The position numbers and the translations under genes were made by a program. From NCBI RefSeq assembly GCF_902806685.2, contig NC_048537.1, forward strand, positions 10,934,720-10,998,719: a stretch of 64,000 nucleotides of DNA, in the 5' to 3' direction. Of this stretch, positions 10,908 to 23,044 are shown in pieces. The DNA is from Maniola hyperantus. Lineage: Eukaryota; Arthropoda; Insecta; Lepidoptera; Nymphalidae. Numbering within the stretch: the stretch's first letter is position 1; every line of letters begins with the position of its first letter. The notes under the pieces are model-generated. The model was not told where the DNA came from and searched no databases. It saw only the letters and a program-made list of their open reading frames with translations.

Positions 10908-11464
10908 TTAAGCTTCGATTCATTGCATATCATGGATTTCCGCAAAGTACTTAACGCCTGCTTCTATACAATACATACCTACTAGATTTGTTCTTCATAC
11001 CTACTGATATAAAACATCTGTATTTTTTGTTGCTCCTCCTATTTGTTGGATTTACTCCTGTACCTTGCTGTCTGACCAAATTATTGTTAAATTCGGATAG
11101 CACCGAGAGTCAGTTTCACAAGAGCGAACTGAACAATGTCAACCTCTATTCTAGCACTAATTTTGCGCGTGATTTTCTGCCCTAGGAAGGCTACGTCCAA
11201 TCCTACTTAATTATACTTATTTACTCAGCATCTAAGTACAAAATCTGATTGCTTACTATACCTTCTCAACGAACGCAAAACCATTCATTCTCCCGTAACT
11301 ATAACATGAAACCCGTTTACTCAAAGTATGAATTAACTATATTATTACTTTTTGTCTGTTTACCATGTGTTAGCATGGCTTCTAGCCAGTAGAGCATTAG
11401 TGTCAGGTTTCTCAATAAAAAAATAAGTAGCTCTAAAACTCCCGTCAAAGGTGGCTATTTATTA

Positions 11465-11660
11465 CTAGCTGCCCCGGCGAACTTCGTACCGCTTAACAGT
11501 CGATTCTTTTTCAGGATTTTTTTAAATTTTTCTCTCCGTAAGAACCATCCTCGTACTTCAAGGAATAATATGAAAAAAGAATTAGCGAAATCGGTTCAGC
11601 TGTTCTCGAGATTTGCGATTAGCAACACATTCAGAGATTCATTTTTATATATACCTACTT
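11465..11660 (-). mobile_element. Helitron-like element, third type (CTAGCTGCCCCGGCG)
   Basis: Minus-strand orientation: the 3' end is CGGGGCAGCTAG, preceded by an imperfect CG-rich hairpin. The opposite end is a TATATA-rich tail (11645-11655). Internal AATCGGTTCAGCTGTTCTCG resembles the body of the copy at 54622. Confidence 0.6.
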
Positions 11661-12251
11661 ACTTAGAGAAGATTAAGTAACAGGTGGTGTTTCACCTCGG
11701 CCGACCTCGCTGGCCACCAGGGAGAGGCGAGATTAAAAATAAATAATTGATACCCAGCTGGAGCTTCAATTTTAAAATAACAGGCGCTGAAATCGAGGGA
11801 AGTTAAGGAAGAAATTGTAAAATTGCCATTGAAACTTTTAGTATCTCGGAAGAGAACAATAGTTTTACCCGGCTATGTAAGATTTTCAGATTTTATTATT
11901 TACCTGCGCTTTTGATGTGTTGATTTAATCACCCAACTTCAGAACAGTTATGTAATAAGCAGTTTATGTGTGCTTATGTGAGTACTTAGATCTTACCTAC
12001 CTCTGTTTTCTTGAAACTCCCAAAGTAATTATTAGTATTAGGGAAATCACGAAGTTTGCTTTTCCATGTTCAATTTTAGATTTACGCAATCGCCTAAATT
12101 ATAGTTATTCTCGTTTTACACTAAAGCCTTAAGTACTTACACACACACACGCACACACACACACATTTTGACCGAAGCTGAAGGTGGTCGAAGCCGAAGG
12201 CAAAGGATCGGTCGGACACGACCAGACACGACTATCTGTGTCATTTTTAAG
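11661..12251. other. Non-coding DNA with a short AC repeat
   Basis: Contains an (AC)n tract at 12139-12165. Otherwise no gene or element is supported. Confidence 0.4.
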
Positions 12252-12347
12252 ATCTCCCTGGCGCAGTGGTTGCGCTGCGGTCTTATAAGCTGGAGAGTCG
12301 GGTTCGATTACCAGCAGGGTAATTTGGAAATTTACAGTTTCTGAACT
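12252..12347 (+). mobile_element. tRNA-derived SINE, 5' part (split by LINE)
   Basis: The Pol III A box (TGGCGCAGTGG, 12256 region) and B box (GGTTCGATTAC) fit the tRNA-like head of the SINE that is complete at 23045-23297. The body follows as CAGGGTAATTTGGAAATTTA then CAGTTTCTGAA, where the LINE interrupts. The SINE resumes at 14893. Confidence 0.7.
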
Positions 12348-14638
12348 TCCTCGAGAAAATTGGACATAGATTTATTATTGGAGGTGACTTTAACGCGAAA
12401 AATACCTTTTGGGGCTCCAGATTGACTACTACAAAAGGTAGAAAACTCTTAAGTGCCATTAAAGATTTAAAATGCGGTGTAATAAGTACAGGTAAGCCTA
12501 CCTACTGGCCTACAGACACGATGAAAATACCAGACCTAATTGACTTTTTTATTTATAAAAACATATCAACAAAATATCTAGACATTGATGAAATGTTCGA
12601 CATGAATTCAGATCATTCTCCTATTCTCTTAACGCTAAGTGACACAATCATATATAAAGAAACCTATCCTGGTCTTGTAAACAAAAATACAGACTGGGAC
12701 AGCTTCAAAATGGATTTGACTAACAATATTAACTTAAATGTGCCGCTTAAAAACTCGGAACAACTGAACGAAGAAGTAAGAAAATTTGTATTAGATATTC
12801 AGCTGGCTGCTTGGAATAATACACCAAAGCTTAGGAAAAAGCCCCAAGGAGTGGTTGCTTATCCCAAAAATATCCTTGAACTCATCATTGAAAAGAGAAG
12901 GCAAAGAAAAAAGTGGCATCATTCGAGATCTCCACTTGATAAAAGGTTGCTGAATTACTTGACTAAGGCACTAAAGAAACAAATCAAAAACTTTAATGAT
13001 TCGTCAACCTACAGTTATCTCCAAAGCCTCACGAGTGAAAGGAGTACCGACTATTCACTTTGGAAAGCAACTAGGAATTTAAAAAGACCATGTATGCATA
13101 TTCCTCCAATTAAAGAAGAAAATGGAATGTGGGCAAGAAATAGTGAGCAAAAAGCTAAAAGATTTGCAGAACATCTCGAAAAAATATTTCAACCAAACGA
13201 AGGAGAGCACATTGATTTTTCTACGATGGAAACAAATCAAGAAAACTCTCCCATTAAACTAGTAACGCCTAAGGAAATACTCAGTATGATTAATAAACTG
13301 AACTTAAAAAAAAAACTCCAGGATATGATCTTATTACTACAGAAATCCTGCGAAACCTTCCAAAAAAAGGAATCGTAAAATTAACGACGCTGATTAATGC
13401 AGCATTTAGAATTAAGCACGTCCCTGATTTGTGGAAAGTTGCAGAAGTAATTATGATCGCCAAACCAGGCAAACCACCAAATGAGGTTACATCATACAGA
13501 CCAATTTCTCTGCTACCAATTATCTCAAAACTTTTTGAGAAGCTACTCCTCAGCAGATTGAAACCTATAGTAGATGAGAAAAATCTGATTCCTGACCATC
13601 AGTTTGGATTCAGGGAAAAGCACTCGACAATCGATCAAGTACACAGAATAAGAAATATAATTGAAAGAACACTAGAAGAAAAGAAAGTCTGTTCAACCGT
13701 ATTTCTTGATGTAGCACAAGCCTTTGATAAAGTCTGGCATAAAGGTCTTGTTCAGAAACTTAAAGTATTACTTCCTCAACCATTTGCAAACATATTAGAA
13801 TCATATATATCAGATAGAGTATTTCGAGTGAGGCAAGAGGAAGCTTACTCCAAACTCAAGGTGATCAAAGCTGGAGTACCTCAAGGAAGCGTTCTGGGAC
13901 CTGTCCTTTATCTCCTGTACACGTGTGATCTTCCACAACCCGATCACAATACCATCGCTACTTTTGCCGATGATACTGCTATCATAGCTGTGGGTAATAC
14001 TCACCAGGAGGAATCGGGAAAAGTTCAAATAGCTCTAAATGAACTACATAAATGGACGAAAAAATGGAGAATAAGACTTAACGATTCCAAGTCTGCCCAT
14101 ATTGATTTTACTAATAAAATACCAAAATATTATCCCGTTTATATTGACCAACAAGATACCCTATGCTAACACGGCAAAATATCTTGGAATGACTCTTGAC
14201 AGTAAGCTACGCTGGAAAGCACATGTCAAGAAGAAAAAAGAAGAGCTAGAGTTACGGTACAAAAAATTGTACTGGCTCATAGGCAGAAACTCATCACTGT
14301 CAACTAAAAATAAGATACTATTATACAAACAAGTCCTAATGCCAGTGTGGACTCATGGTATCCAGTTGTGGGGCTGTACCAGAAAGACCAATTTACTAAT
14401 AATTCAGCGATTCCAAAATAAAGTGCTTAGGGATATCGTCAATGCACCCTGGTACGTCAGGAATGTAGACATTCATCGCGATCTCCAAATGGGCTTCGTG
14501 GACACAGCTATTAGCAAACACGCTAAATCCCACGAACGCAGGCTCCATGAACATGTTAACGCCGAGGCTATCCAGCTCCTCGACAACACAGACCTAATAC
14601 GTAGACTTAAGAGGACTAAGCCTTTTGAGCTAGTGTAG
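12348..14638 (+). pseudogene. LINE ORF2 remnant: endonuclease + reverse transcriptase
   Basis: Translation in frame shows the end of an APE-type endonuclease (IIGGDFN at 12374-12394 and the catalytic SDHSP at 12608-12622), then a linker, then reverse transcriptase: YRPISLLPIISKLFEKLL, AGVPQGSVLGPVL and the FADD active-site box at 13963-13974. The C-terminal part with MPVWTHGIQLWGC and a final LKRTKPFELV is typical of the Jockey clade. Two frameshifts break it: one at a 10-A run (13306-13315), after which the correct frame continues as TPGYDLITTEILRNLPKKG, and one near 14145, after which it continues as IPYANTAKYLGMTLD. Three separate open frames (12422-13378, 13429-14169, 14102-14638) are therefore one broken gene. 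Confidence 0.9.
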
Positions 14639-14890
14639 TTATAGTGAAAGTGTAGTGCTAGTGCAAATCAAAGATCACACGAACAAAGTGAAAGCATAGT
14701 GCTAGTGCAATTTAAAGAACACAAGAACAAAGTGTCTTCCAATAAGGTATCTTAACTATAAACTAAGCTAAGTCAATGGACAGATTCTTAGGTATAAGTA
14801 CGTTTATAAGTTTAGGTTAATATAATATTGCTTATTAGCCTCTTTCATAGGCTAGATTGTAATGGTAGTAAAGTAAAAAAAAATAAAAAA
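12348..14890 (+). mobile_element. Jockey-type LINE, 5'-truncated, inserted in a SINE
   Basis: Extends from the middle of the endonuclease domain to an A-rich tail (14873-14890). Flanking AGTTTCTGAA (before 12348) and AGTTTCTAAA (from 14892) are consistent with a roughly 9-10 bp target duplication from target-primed reverse transcription. The 3' UTR (14640-14872) carries two tandem copies of a ~50-bp unit (AGTGCTAGTGCAA.. with AAAGA.CACA.GAACAAAGTG). ORF1 and the 5' half of the endonuclease are absent, so it is dead on arrival. Confidence 0.85.
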
Positions 14891-15167
14891 AAGTTTCTAA
14901 ATTGTCTTTGGTCTAGTCGGAGGCTTCGGCCATAGCCAGTTATCAGTTACTACTCTACCGAAAAAGATTTACCGCTGAGTAATTTAGGGTTCTGTATTCC
15001 CGTAGCCATAGTGAAGATGCCGATTAGGGGGTAGGTATTAATGTAATAAAACGGCCATATATCTTATGACCTATTCCATCGAGGTGAGCCCGCTTCCATC
15101 CTGGACTGTATTATCAAATCTCGCAGCCAAGTTTGCAGTCAAGGATTAACTCTGATTAAAAAAAATC
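14891..15167 (+). mobile_element. tRNA-derived SINE, 3' part (continues from 12347)
   Basis: Resumes with TTTCTAAATTGTCTTTGG and GGAGGCTTCGGCCATAGCCA, runs through GAGCCCGCTTCCATCCTGG and ends AACTCTGATTAAAAAAAA. The order matches the minus-strand copies at 23045-23297 and 61684-62146. Together with 12252-12347 it makes one SINE of roughly 370 bp. Confidence 0.7.
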
Positions 15168-15324
15168 AATGATGTGTTTGTAATCTTTACAATCTAATCA
15201 CAGGACCGATCTTGATAAAAGACAAAGATTATATTATTATTGGCATTCTGGTGACCCTTGTAGAGAGTTTTTATCTACAAAATATACCAATAGAAAACCG
15301 GAATTCCATGCAAACTAAGTCGTG

Positions 15325-15485
15325 GGTTACAGTCAGACAGACTGACTGACTGACCTATCAACGCATAGCTCAAACTACTTGACGGATCAGGCTGACATTT
15401 AGCATGCAGATAGCTAATTACGACGTAGACATCCACTATGAAAGGGTTTTGAAAGTTCAACCCTTAAGGGAGTAAAATAGTGGTT
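15325..15485 (+). mobile_element. Helitron-like element, B-type, 3' end lost
   Basis: Has GACTGACTGACTGACC, TATCAACGCATAGCTCAAAC, TTAGCATGCAGATAGCTA and TTCAACCCTTAAGGGAG. The 3' hairpin and CTAG are missing. Confidence 0.65.
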
Positions 15486-16454
15486 TGAAATTTGTTTTTA
15501 TATTATCTATACTTTCTACAAATGGACCAAAGATTAGATCCTTACATTACCTTAACCGCACTACGTGACCAGAGTGACTAGACCAACGCGGGCTCCTTAT
15601 AACTCATACAATTTGCCAGTAAGTGCCCGAACAACTACAAACTACACTTATGCTCTAATGAGCTTGGGAGCCTTTTGTCCTTTATAATCTTAACGTTATG
15701 AATTATTATGATAGAAGTCTGTACCTATTATTCTAGTTTTTTTCACTTCCGTACCTGCTCGAAAGTGAAAACACGAGGTTTTTACCCAGAAACTGTAACT
15801 ATTACTTACTATTTAAAGTATGCAAGATGTATAAAAGTTAACGTTATGTTAAATATACAGAAGTGTGAGGTAAAGTTTTGAGAAAAAATTGGGTGGGAAT
15901 TCTTAAAAAGGTGAAATCTAAACTTAGAAATCGTTTAAACCTGCTCGAGTTTGAATAGGTAGGTACTTTAAAATCAAGATGTAATGTGTGTGTGAAATAT
16001 TTTTTGTTTAAGAACAAAAATCAATGGTAAGGTTGCAATTTAATTGCAATATCAATATCATTTCAATTTTACCAATTTAATTTTCCAACCCCTATTGAAA
16101 AATACATACCCTTTGTAACATGTGTGGACATCTTTACATTATTTATAAGTCCTATCTATTTGCACACCGCCTACCACTAGAACGAACGGCGTGAAAATGT
16201 GCTCACGATCATTTTATATTGTGGCATTTACTGACATGTGATAGGAGGACAATAGATGGGCTCTATTTATCAAACTGTAGGTGATATTTTCATCGAAAAA
16301 CGAAACATGCATGTTACATTGAAACACCAAAATAATTATGTAACCAATTTTTTTTTAACTGAATGCTAGCAAGGTAGTACTTACCAAAATTTCGATGATT
16401 TTGGGTGTCGTAGTTTATTCAACTTTTAGTAATCGCTTATGTACATTTTTTATT
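15486..16454. other. Non-coding DNA, nothing recognised
   Basis: AT-rich and without supported elements. Confidence 0.4.
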
Positions 16455-16675
16455 GCGGGTTAAGCTTGCGCTTGACAATCATACCTTAAGAAAAGCAATG
16501 ATGAGGTCTAAGTTGGAGCGGGCTTGCCTAGAAGAGGCCTTTTCACTCATGCCTTGAAAAGTTATATCTATACGTGACAGGGAACACGGACGCCGAAAGG
16601 GCGTTCCAAAGTCCAAACCTTAGCGGTTCATATCAGAAACGTTGAGCAAAAACGTTTCATGTGAGAATATAAATA
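16455..16675 (+). repeat. Interspersed repeat (CCTAGAAG ... CGCCGAAAGGGCGTTCC)
   Basis: The first part matches 3862-3955 (CTTGAC..ATACCTTAAGAAAAGCAATG .. GGGCTTGCCTAGAAG). The second part includes GGGAACACGGACGCCGAAAG and TAGCGGTTCATATCAGAAAC. Non-coding. Family name not asserted. Confidence 0.5.
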
Positions 16676-16701
16676 AAATATGTACCTACCTATTGTTTTT
16701 T

Positions 16702-17337
16702 TAGGGTTCCGTACCTCAAAAGGAAAAAGGAACCCTTAAGGATCACTTCGTTTCTGTCTGTCTGTCTGTATGTTAGTCTGCTGTCTGTCCGTCTGGCCGT
16801 CTGTCTGTCGTGTCAGTCCAACCTAGAATCATGAAATTTGACAGGTAGCACAAGTAAAGGAATAAATCTGAAAACCGTGGATTTGTGGTTACTATAACAC
16901 AAAAAAATTAATATGTGTTAATGAACAGATAATTAGTATTTTAAATCTTCAAAGTAAGATATCTATACCAAGTGGGGTGTCATACCTACCTACCTACTTA
17001 AACAGATAATGGTCACGTTTTATAACGGTTTAGAATAACAAAGACGCCCAGTTTGATTAACCTTTTTTTTTGGTCTTATAGCACAAGTAAAGGAATAAAT
17101 CCGAAAACTGTGAATTTGTGGTTACATCACAAAACAAACTCATGAACAAATAAATAGTATTTTCAAAAAGCAAAATAACCAAGTGGGGTATCATATAAAA
17201 AGGGTTTACCTATATATTCTAAAATAATTTTTAGGCATAATAGGTAGTTTTTGATCTATCGTACAATATGTCGAAAATAAATACCCGAGTACGGAACCTT
17301 CGGTGCGCGAGTCTGACCCGCACTTGGCCGGTTTTTT
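16702..17337 (+). repeat. GGGTTCCGTACC ... CACTTGGCCGG repeat, partly duplicated
   Basis: Starts AGGGTTCCGTACCTCAAAAG, has a (TGTC)n tract, ATCATGAAATTTGACAGG and CCAAGTGGGGTGTCAT, then (from about 16988) a second partial copy that ends GAGTACGGAACCTTCGGTG and CGCACTTGGCCGGTTTTT. The second half also occurs at 23662-24033, including its internal GGTCACGTTTTATAACGG segment, so the two loci share a rearranged subfamily. No ORF. Confidence 0.65.
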
Positions 17338-17504
17338 TATATCGTTTCGTTCGCGTTTGCTAGGAAATGTAGGAAATGTATCAATTTAGTCTATAAATGA
17401 AATATTATTGCAGATGATAGACTTTCCCTACGAATAAGGCTTGGAATCAAAAAACGCGCAATGGTAGCGACGCGACGGACGATTACGACGACGATCGACA
17501 TGAC

Positions 17505-17599
17505 TTTTATATCAGTATATAGGTGGCATAGGCTACTTTTTATCCCAGAAAATCAAAGAGTTCTAAATCCACGCGGATGAAGTCGCGGGCATCATCTAG
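17505..17599 (+). mobile_element. Helitron-like element, A-type, 3' fragment
   Basis: CATAGGCTACTTTTTATCCC, hairpin CCACGCGGATGAAGTCGCGG and terminal CATCATCTAG. The 5' half is absent. Confidence 0.65.
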
Positions 17600-18971
17600 T
17601 CAATAATAATATGTTCATCTGGAACAATGCAACTTCCAAATGATGAAAAAAATATTCGAGTTTCCAAATCCGTTTCGGTATGGTATTCAAAATAATCGAA
17701 ATTACCCCTACACTGCTTGGACGTGCTACATACAGTTCCTTTTTTTAAAAATACAAATCGTAAATGCCTTCGCACGCGGTTAATATAAGTTAACATTCCG
17801 CCGTGCTGTTCTGTGTCTGCCCAGACCTTTATGGTTGGAGCCTGGAGGTAATAGCGTTTTAACCCGTTACGTGTGAACGTAATAATAAGGAAAATTTCAA
17901 TTTCAGAAATTGAAATTAAAGTTGGTAGGAGATTGGAAATAAAGTTTGCACAAGCTACGCCATACCTAAAAATAAGCTATAGTGCCATCGATATGACATA
18001 CTAGCGGATACCCGGTGTGTGCTACTACGGTAATAAATAAAAAACTCTTAAACCATCTTCGCATTATTGTCTTTCTAATGAAACTGGTTTTGGGGCACAT
18101 CGATTGGAAGGTTTAAAGTCTATAATGGACACCTGTGTCAGATTTCAGAGAAAGATATTTTTTGTTTTATACAACGTTAATTTTAGTTAACGCAAAAACC
18201 GAAACACGTATCGAATATTTTTATTTTTTAGATAAATAATATAATTATATACAAAATTTCAAAATATTTAAAGAGTTGTCCACGAAAAACATGTTCAGTG
18301 TTCACCCCCAAGCGAGCGGCTGTGAGCGAACGGGATGGCTGGCGTTGATCGTGCGCACTCCCGCTTGCGGGGCTTGAATCAGCTGGTGCATGCGGTCGTT
18401 CAACTATGTTCGAACTTGCAGGATTTTAAATTATTTTTTGGCCAAAATATAAATCGAAGTAAAAATTATTGCAGTCGATTCTGTTGCTGATTCTGAACAA
18501 ACTACTTTCAGGTTTTGCGTGTACTGAAACTAACGTTGTATATTAGGAAAGATTAATATCTATAGGGACACATATTTCGGCGAGTTGTTAACGATTAACT
18601 ATTTCAAAGTCAAAATAGAGCGGTAAGGAGCTGATTCAAGATATAATCCTACCATAAAGACAAATCTCAAGGATTGAGAAACGCGGCGTAAAGATTGATA
18701 TCTACGTAGAGCTCGGGCAATATCAGGCTCCTCAGTTCCTTTAACGCATCTATTAAGTCTTTTTATAGTACGATTTTTTTATATACTAGCCATCTAGCCT
18801 TTTGATGGCTTGCGTATAATTCGTGTCAACAAGAAAGGCTTTGATGTACCAGTATCCATTAAACTGTCGAAGCCTATATGGAACTTTATTTTTCGGATTT
18901 CGGATATCAGTCCCGGTGCAGTCCACCCTATACGAATCCTGTTTTGATTGATACAGCTGGATTATGAACCA
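17600..18971. other. Mostly unique non-coding DNA with a GC-richer patch
   Basis: Segment 18300-18415 is clearly GC-rich (GCGAGCGGCTGTGAGCGAAC; CCCGCTTGCGGGGC forms a short palindrome). No ORF or RNA fold I can name. It may be an old repeat. Confidence 0.35.
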
Positions 18972-19189
18972 CTAGCTGATGCCCGCGACCTCATCCGTGT
19001 GGAATTAGGTTTTTTAAAAATCCCGTGGGAACTTTTTGATTTTCCGGGATGAAAAAGTAGCCTATGTCACTCTCCAGGTCTTTATCTATACCTATGCAAA
19101 AAATCACGTCAATCCGTCGCACCGTTGTGACGTGATTGAAGGACAAACCAACAAACAAACACACTTACGCATTAAAATAATGGTACTGA
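18972..19189 (-). mobile_element. Helitron-like element, A-type with GTTT tract
   Basis: CTAG at 18972-18975, hairpin GCGACCTCATCCGTGTGG, CCTATGTCACTCTCCAGGTC, then the ACAAACCAACAAACAAACAC tract. The 5' end is near ATAATGGTACTGA. Confidence 0.7.
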
Positions 19190-19904
19190 TAAACGGTGAT
19201 TTTTTAATCGCCTTACAATTTAGCAAAATTTTGTCCATTGGCAAATCTTCCAATTAGAAAATTGTAGTTTAAAACCCTAAACTTTTTTATCGCTAGGAAA
19301 TGCGTTTACGCATCTCCCCCTGGAAGCCAGTTTGTCAACCAGCCAGCTAGTCAGCCAGCCAGGGAGGGTATGTGGGACTCGCCGACCGAGAGGCGACCGA
19401 AATACAATGAAATAGACAACGCAATCCCGCGTAGGTCGCCCGGGTCCCATCCTTCGTCTCGTCCACTATGCAGAGAGACACACGGAGACCTCCCCCCCTG
19501 CCAGGTCATCTTTTTCTTCTTCTTCTGGCATCCCTTAGAACATAAATAAGATTTTTTCTCATAGTACGATAGTATTAAAAATTCTTCTTCTCTTAAACGA
19601 GAGTTCACAACAAAATAGAAAAAATTAGTTCGGGGACAAGAAATGTTTTCCATCCCAAGATTAATTGCGTCGGGACTTTAATTTGTCTTTGCCTAACACA
19701 TTATTGCTTGGCTTCTATAAATATAATTATTTATGTACTAGATATATTAAACTTGGGCAAGACACTCTAATAACCTGAAATTAATTAGGTATGAATTCAT
19801 TATGTCGCCACAGCTCTAACCTTTAGATGGTGATTCATACAAACCAATAAGGTGAATAGGGGATTTATTTATGCTCAAAAAGAAGAACTTACTTATATTA
19901 TTAT
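19190..19904. other. Non-coding DNA with GC-richer patch
   Basis: 19360-19500 is GC-rich. A 100-residue minus-strand frame covers it (19351-19653), but the peptide has no recognisable domain and includes a poly-Lys run from simple sequence, so I do not call a gene. Confidence 0.35.
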
Positions 19905-20175
19905 TTTCTGTTTGTCTGTCGGTCGGTCTGTCTGTCTGTCCGTCCGTTCCATCATAAATAAAAATAAAAATATGTTCATGAACAAAATAATTAGTTAGTA
20001 TTCTCAATTTTCAAAGTAAGATAACTATACCAAGTGGGGTCTCATATAAAAGGGATGTACATCCTAAAACAGGGGTTTTTTTTGCATTTTTTGATTTATC
20101 GTGCAAAATGTCGAAAAAATACCCGAGTACAGAACCCTCAGTGCACGAGTCTAACTCGCACTTGGCCGGTTTTAT
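19905..20175 (+). repeat. GGGTTCCGTACC ... CACTTGGCCGG repeat, 5'-truncated
   Basis: Has the GTCTGTCTGTCTGTCCGTCC tract, ACCAAGTGGGGTCTCATATA, CCCGAGTACAGAACCCTCAG and terminal CGCACTTGGCCGGTTTTA. Same family as 16702-17337, 23662-24033 and 38474-38877. Confidence 0.65.
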
Positions 20176-20240
20176 AATGATTTTTTCCTAAATAGTTTTA
20201 TTTGAATTGAATACATATCTCAAATGGCACTTGGCAGTAA

Positions 20241-20320
20241 GTGAACCGTGGCCTAGCGGTCAAATACGCTCCGGGCGTGATACCCAGGGAGACGCAGGTT
20301 CGAATCCTGCCGGTTCCGCA
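20241..20320 (+). other. tRNA-Ser/Leu-like sequence (pseudo-tRNA or orphan SINE head)
   Basis: A consensus A box (TGGCCTAGCGG) and a perfect B box (GGTTCGAATCC) are correctly ordered. The T arm (GCAGG TTCGAAT CCTGC) and six acceptor pairs (GAACCG / CGGTTC) are intact. The middle does not fold as a normal anticodon arm: the only stem (CTCC..GGG / CCC..GGGAG) is bulged and its 7-nt loop lacks U33. I therefore do not call a functional tRNA. No SINE body follows. The unit is framed by inverted AATACATATC / GATATGTATT. Confidence 0.5.
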
Positions 20321-23044
20321 AATTATGATATGTATTTAAAATTGTTTAGAAAAACTGTTTCTTTAATATAATAGTCTGGTAGTCTGTGGAATAATTGCGT
20401 CCCTACACTGTTGCCAAAGAAACTCACGAGACAAGTTTAATTAGTTTCGTAATGCTGTTCACTTAATCCTTTACTTCCTAACTTCAATTATTTTTCCTTT
20501 ATCAACCTTGTTATACGAGTATCTATCTACGTAGAAGAGAAGAATGTGTTTTGTTTTCCTTATTTTTTGCATTCCTCCGAATTTGTCCATGAGTGTATTT
20601 GTCAGCCCAGTTTCATTAGAGAAATAGAAAACATTTTCTTAGGAGGCAATATTAAGAGGAAAGGACGAAAGGTTGACTTGGAGCACGATATGTTGTCCCT
20701 AACGACTTATTGCGCTACAACTTTTTGCTAACTGTAATGATTCGCTCGAAAATACCGAAACGTAATTAAGGCCATTCATATTTTTTTTTCATACCTATTC
20801 TCTCAAATGAGGGTGGTTTCTCGCTGAAGCCTGACCTGAGATTTAGAACCACAGAACTAAGAAATTACCAAAGATAACCTTTATGAAACTTCATTTAAGA
20901 AAATCTTATTCAATTCTATTTAAATAAAAAGTAGGTACCTACAGACAAATTCGTACGCATGGCGATTGGTGTGGCATATTATACATGTACCTAGTAGGTA
21001 TGACACAGATAACAGATTTTAGCGAAGGATTTACGCACGTTTTGACACCTTCGAATGTGCTTCAAAAGTGGCAGCCCGGTACCGGGGTTGGGAGCTAATG
21101 TCCTAAGCCTCAAAACGGAACTTTTAGAGCGATATTTTAGGCAAGAAAACTTGAAGAAAACCATAAAGCCAATAAATAGTAATGTAGTAGTAGTAAATAA
21201 CCATAAAGCAAATAAGAAAAATAAGATTGGGATGATAGAAAATGTGAAAACTGATATTCACAATTTCGATGCTAAACTAATCGCAGGTAAACATTTACTC
21301 GGAAACTTTGCGAACTAACTTTCCCGTATTTAGCAATCTGAGTTCTGGCTCTAATGAATTTTCCCAGCTATAAATAGCGTTCAAAATAATTGATCTTATC
21401 CCGGCTTTATGGGCTTGGTTTAAATATAGTTAAGAACCGAATACAACGCATTGTTTGCCTGAACGACAATATAATATTATCATCGATGTATAAATATTAT
21501 GAAGAAACATTAAGCTAGCTCAATTTGATCGGAAAAATAAAATAAATACACAAGCTTTTAATAGATTAATCATATCGAGATAAACGGATTTCTTTTGAGA
21601 TTAATTGATTTACAAAAATACTTTTAGTAAGTAGTTATGTTATAGCTCAGAATACTTAGGTAATAGAACTTTCTAGGTACAAAAGGGTCCCTGCGCACAG
21701 ACGTTTGAATGAGTAACGACTCTTATTACGACGCAATAAAAAGTAATTTCAACTCACAAACACACAGCGCTGCAGCCTAAAATTTTACAAATGCCTCGTT
21801 TTCTATCGCGCAAACTATTATCTCTTATCTTTCTTATATAACAGATACTGTTACGCGAGTGCTGTCGAAGGGGCGTGCTGCCGTAGGTTGTATATCCCGG
21901 GGCAAGTGAGCCCAGCGCATTATAGTCAAAATGATCAACGATCGTTATGAACATTATTTGATCTTATCGCTGCTTTATTGACTCAATTTCATAAGTGTAT
22001 GTTTTTTACCAAGGGCCATCATGGTAGGTTGTATTTTTATTTGTTGCTAATGTGAAGTTTTAAGCACGTCTTATTTTATCCTAGGATGACTAATACCTAC
22101 CTACCTAGTAATTTTTTTCTCAATTCTTGATGAAGGATTTGACAAATATTTCACCATAATCTGCTTATCTAAACGGTGATGGATTATCATGGAGCTTAAG
22201 TTATTATTCTGCTAATTTAACAATACAGATCTATTAAGCGTATCGTGCGACAAGTGAGATTCAAATCACAAAAACCTTGGACTCAAATCTCGATTCAAAA
22301 GCAATTGACTGTTTAATTATCCCAACCGTAATTATCACCCACCTGAAAGTTTTCGCTTGCGGGCATTCGCACAAACCTCATGGGACATGAAACTCAATAA
22401 TACCTACTATTTTCCTCAAAACCAGCCGAAAGGGAATAAACTATAAAGACGGAAACATATTTGAAACACGCAACGCGAGCTGAGAAACTATCAATTTAAT
22501 TATAGAGCAAGATCCCCGTAGTGCTAGATCTGTCTTATTTTCTGAGAACAAAATGTGAGGGATAGAGTAGTCTTTGTATGTAACTTACGTTCGCTAGGTG
22601 TCGCGCGTCGTCATGTTTTTGACGAGAAACACACAAAATTACACGGGCGTCCTTACGTCAGCGCGGCTCATTTACTAAGTTGGTGGACCTTCCCAAACAT
22701 TGGCCAAATAGTTACAGTAACTCCAAATAATTAAATGATTACTGTTAAATTTTTAAAGGCACGTTGCAGCATACTGACGTCATTACGCTGGCTATGATTG
22801 TATCATATAAATTTGAAATGAGTTCGCACTATTACTTTGTGCTTTTATTTTTCGGGCCTCTTTTCGAGCACTTATTGCAAATCTATATCATATCACTGAT
22901 TTTTAGAACACAAATCTTGCAGAAGTTGACTTGTTGCGAGTGTGCAGCGTAAAAAGCTAACTTCTGTAAAAATTGCAGTTGGACTCAGTCACACGCCATA
23001 GCGTCGTCCCTCTACGATGTCGTGCAGTGTAACGAATTTCGTAC
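20321..23044. other. Long low-repeat non-coding stretch
   Basis: No repeat family or gene is supported. An ATG-initiated 87-codon frame at 21055-21318 lies between an acceptor-like TTTTAG (about 21018) and a donor-like CAG|GTAAAC (21283-21290). The encoded Lys/Asn-rich peptide has no recognisable domain. This is among the least repeat-laden parts of the window and the best place to look for a host exon or regulatory element. Confidence 0.35.

Noticed and set aside
19351..19653. 100-codon minus-strand frame
   Set aside because: No recognisable domain, a poly-Lys run from simple sequence, and no supporting context.
20241..20320. Functional tRNA gene
   Set aside because: The anticodon stem is bulged and the loop lacks U33.
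21055..21318. 87-codon ATG frame as a gene
   Set aside because: Nearby splice-like sites are suggestive, but the peptide resembles nothing I know and sites of this kind are common by chance. Described under the surrounding stretch instead.
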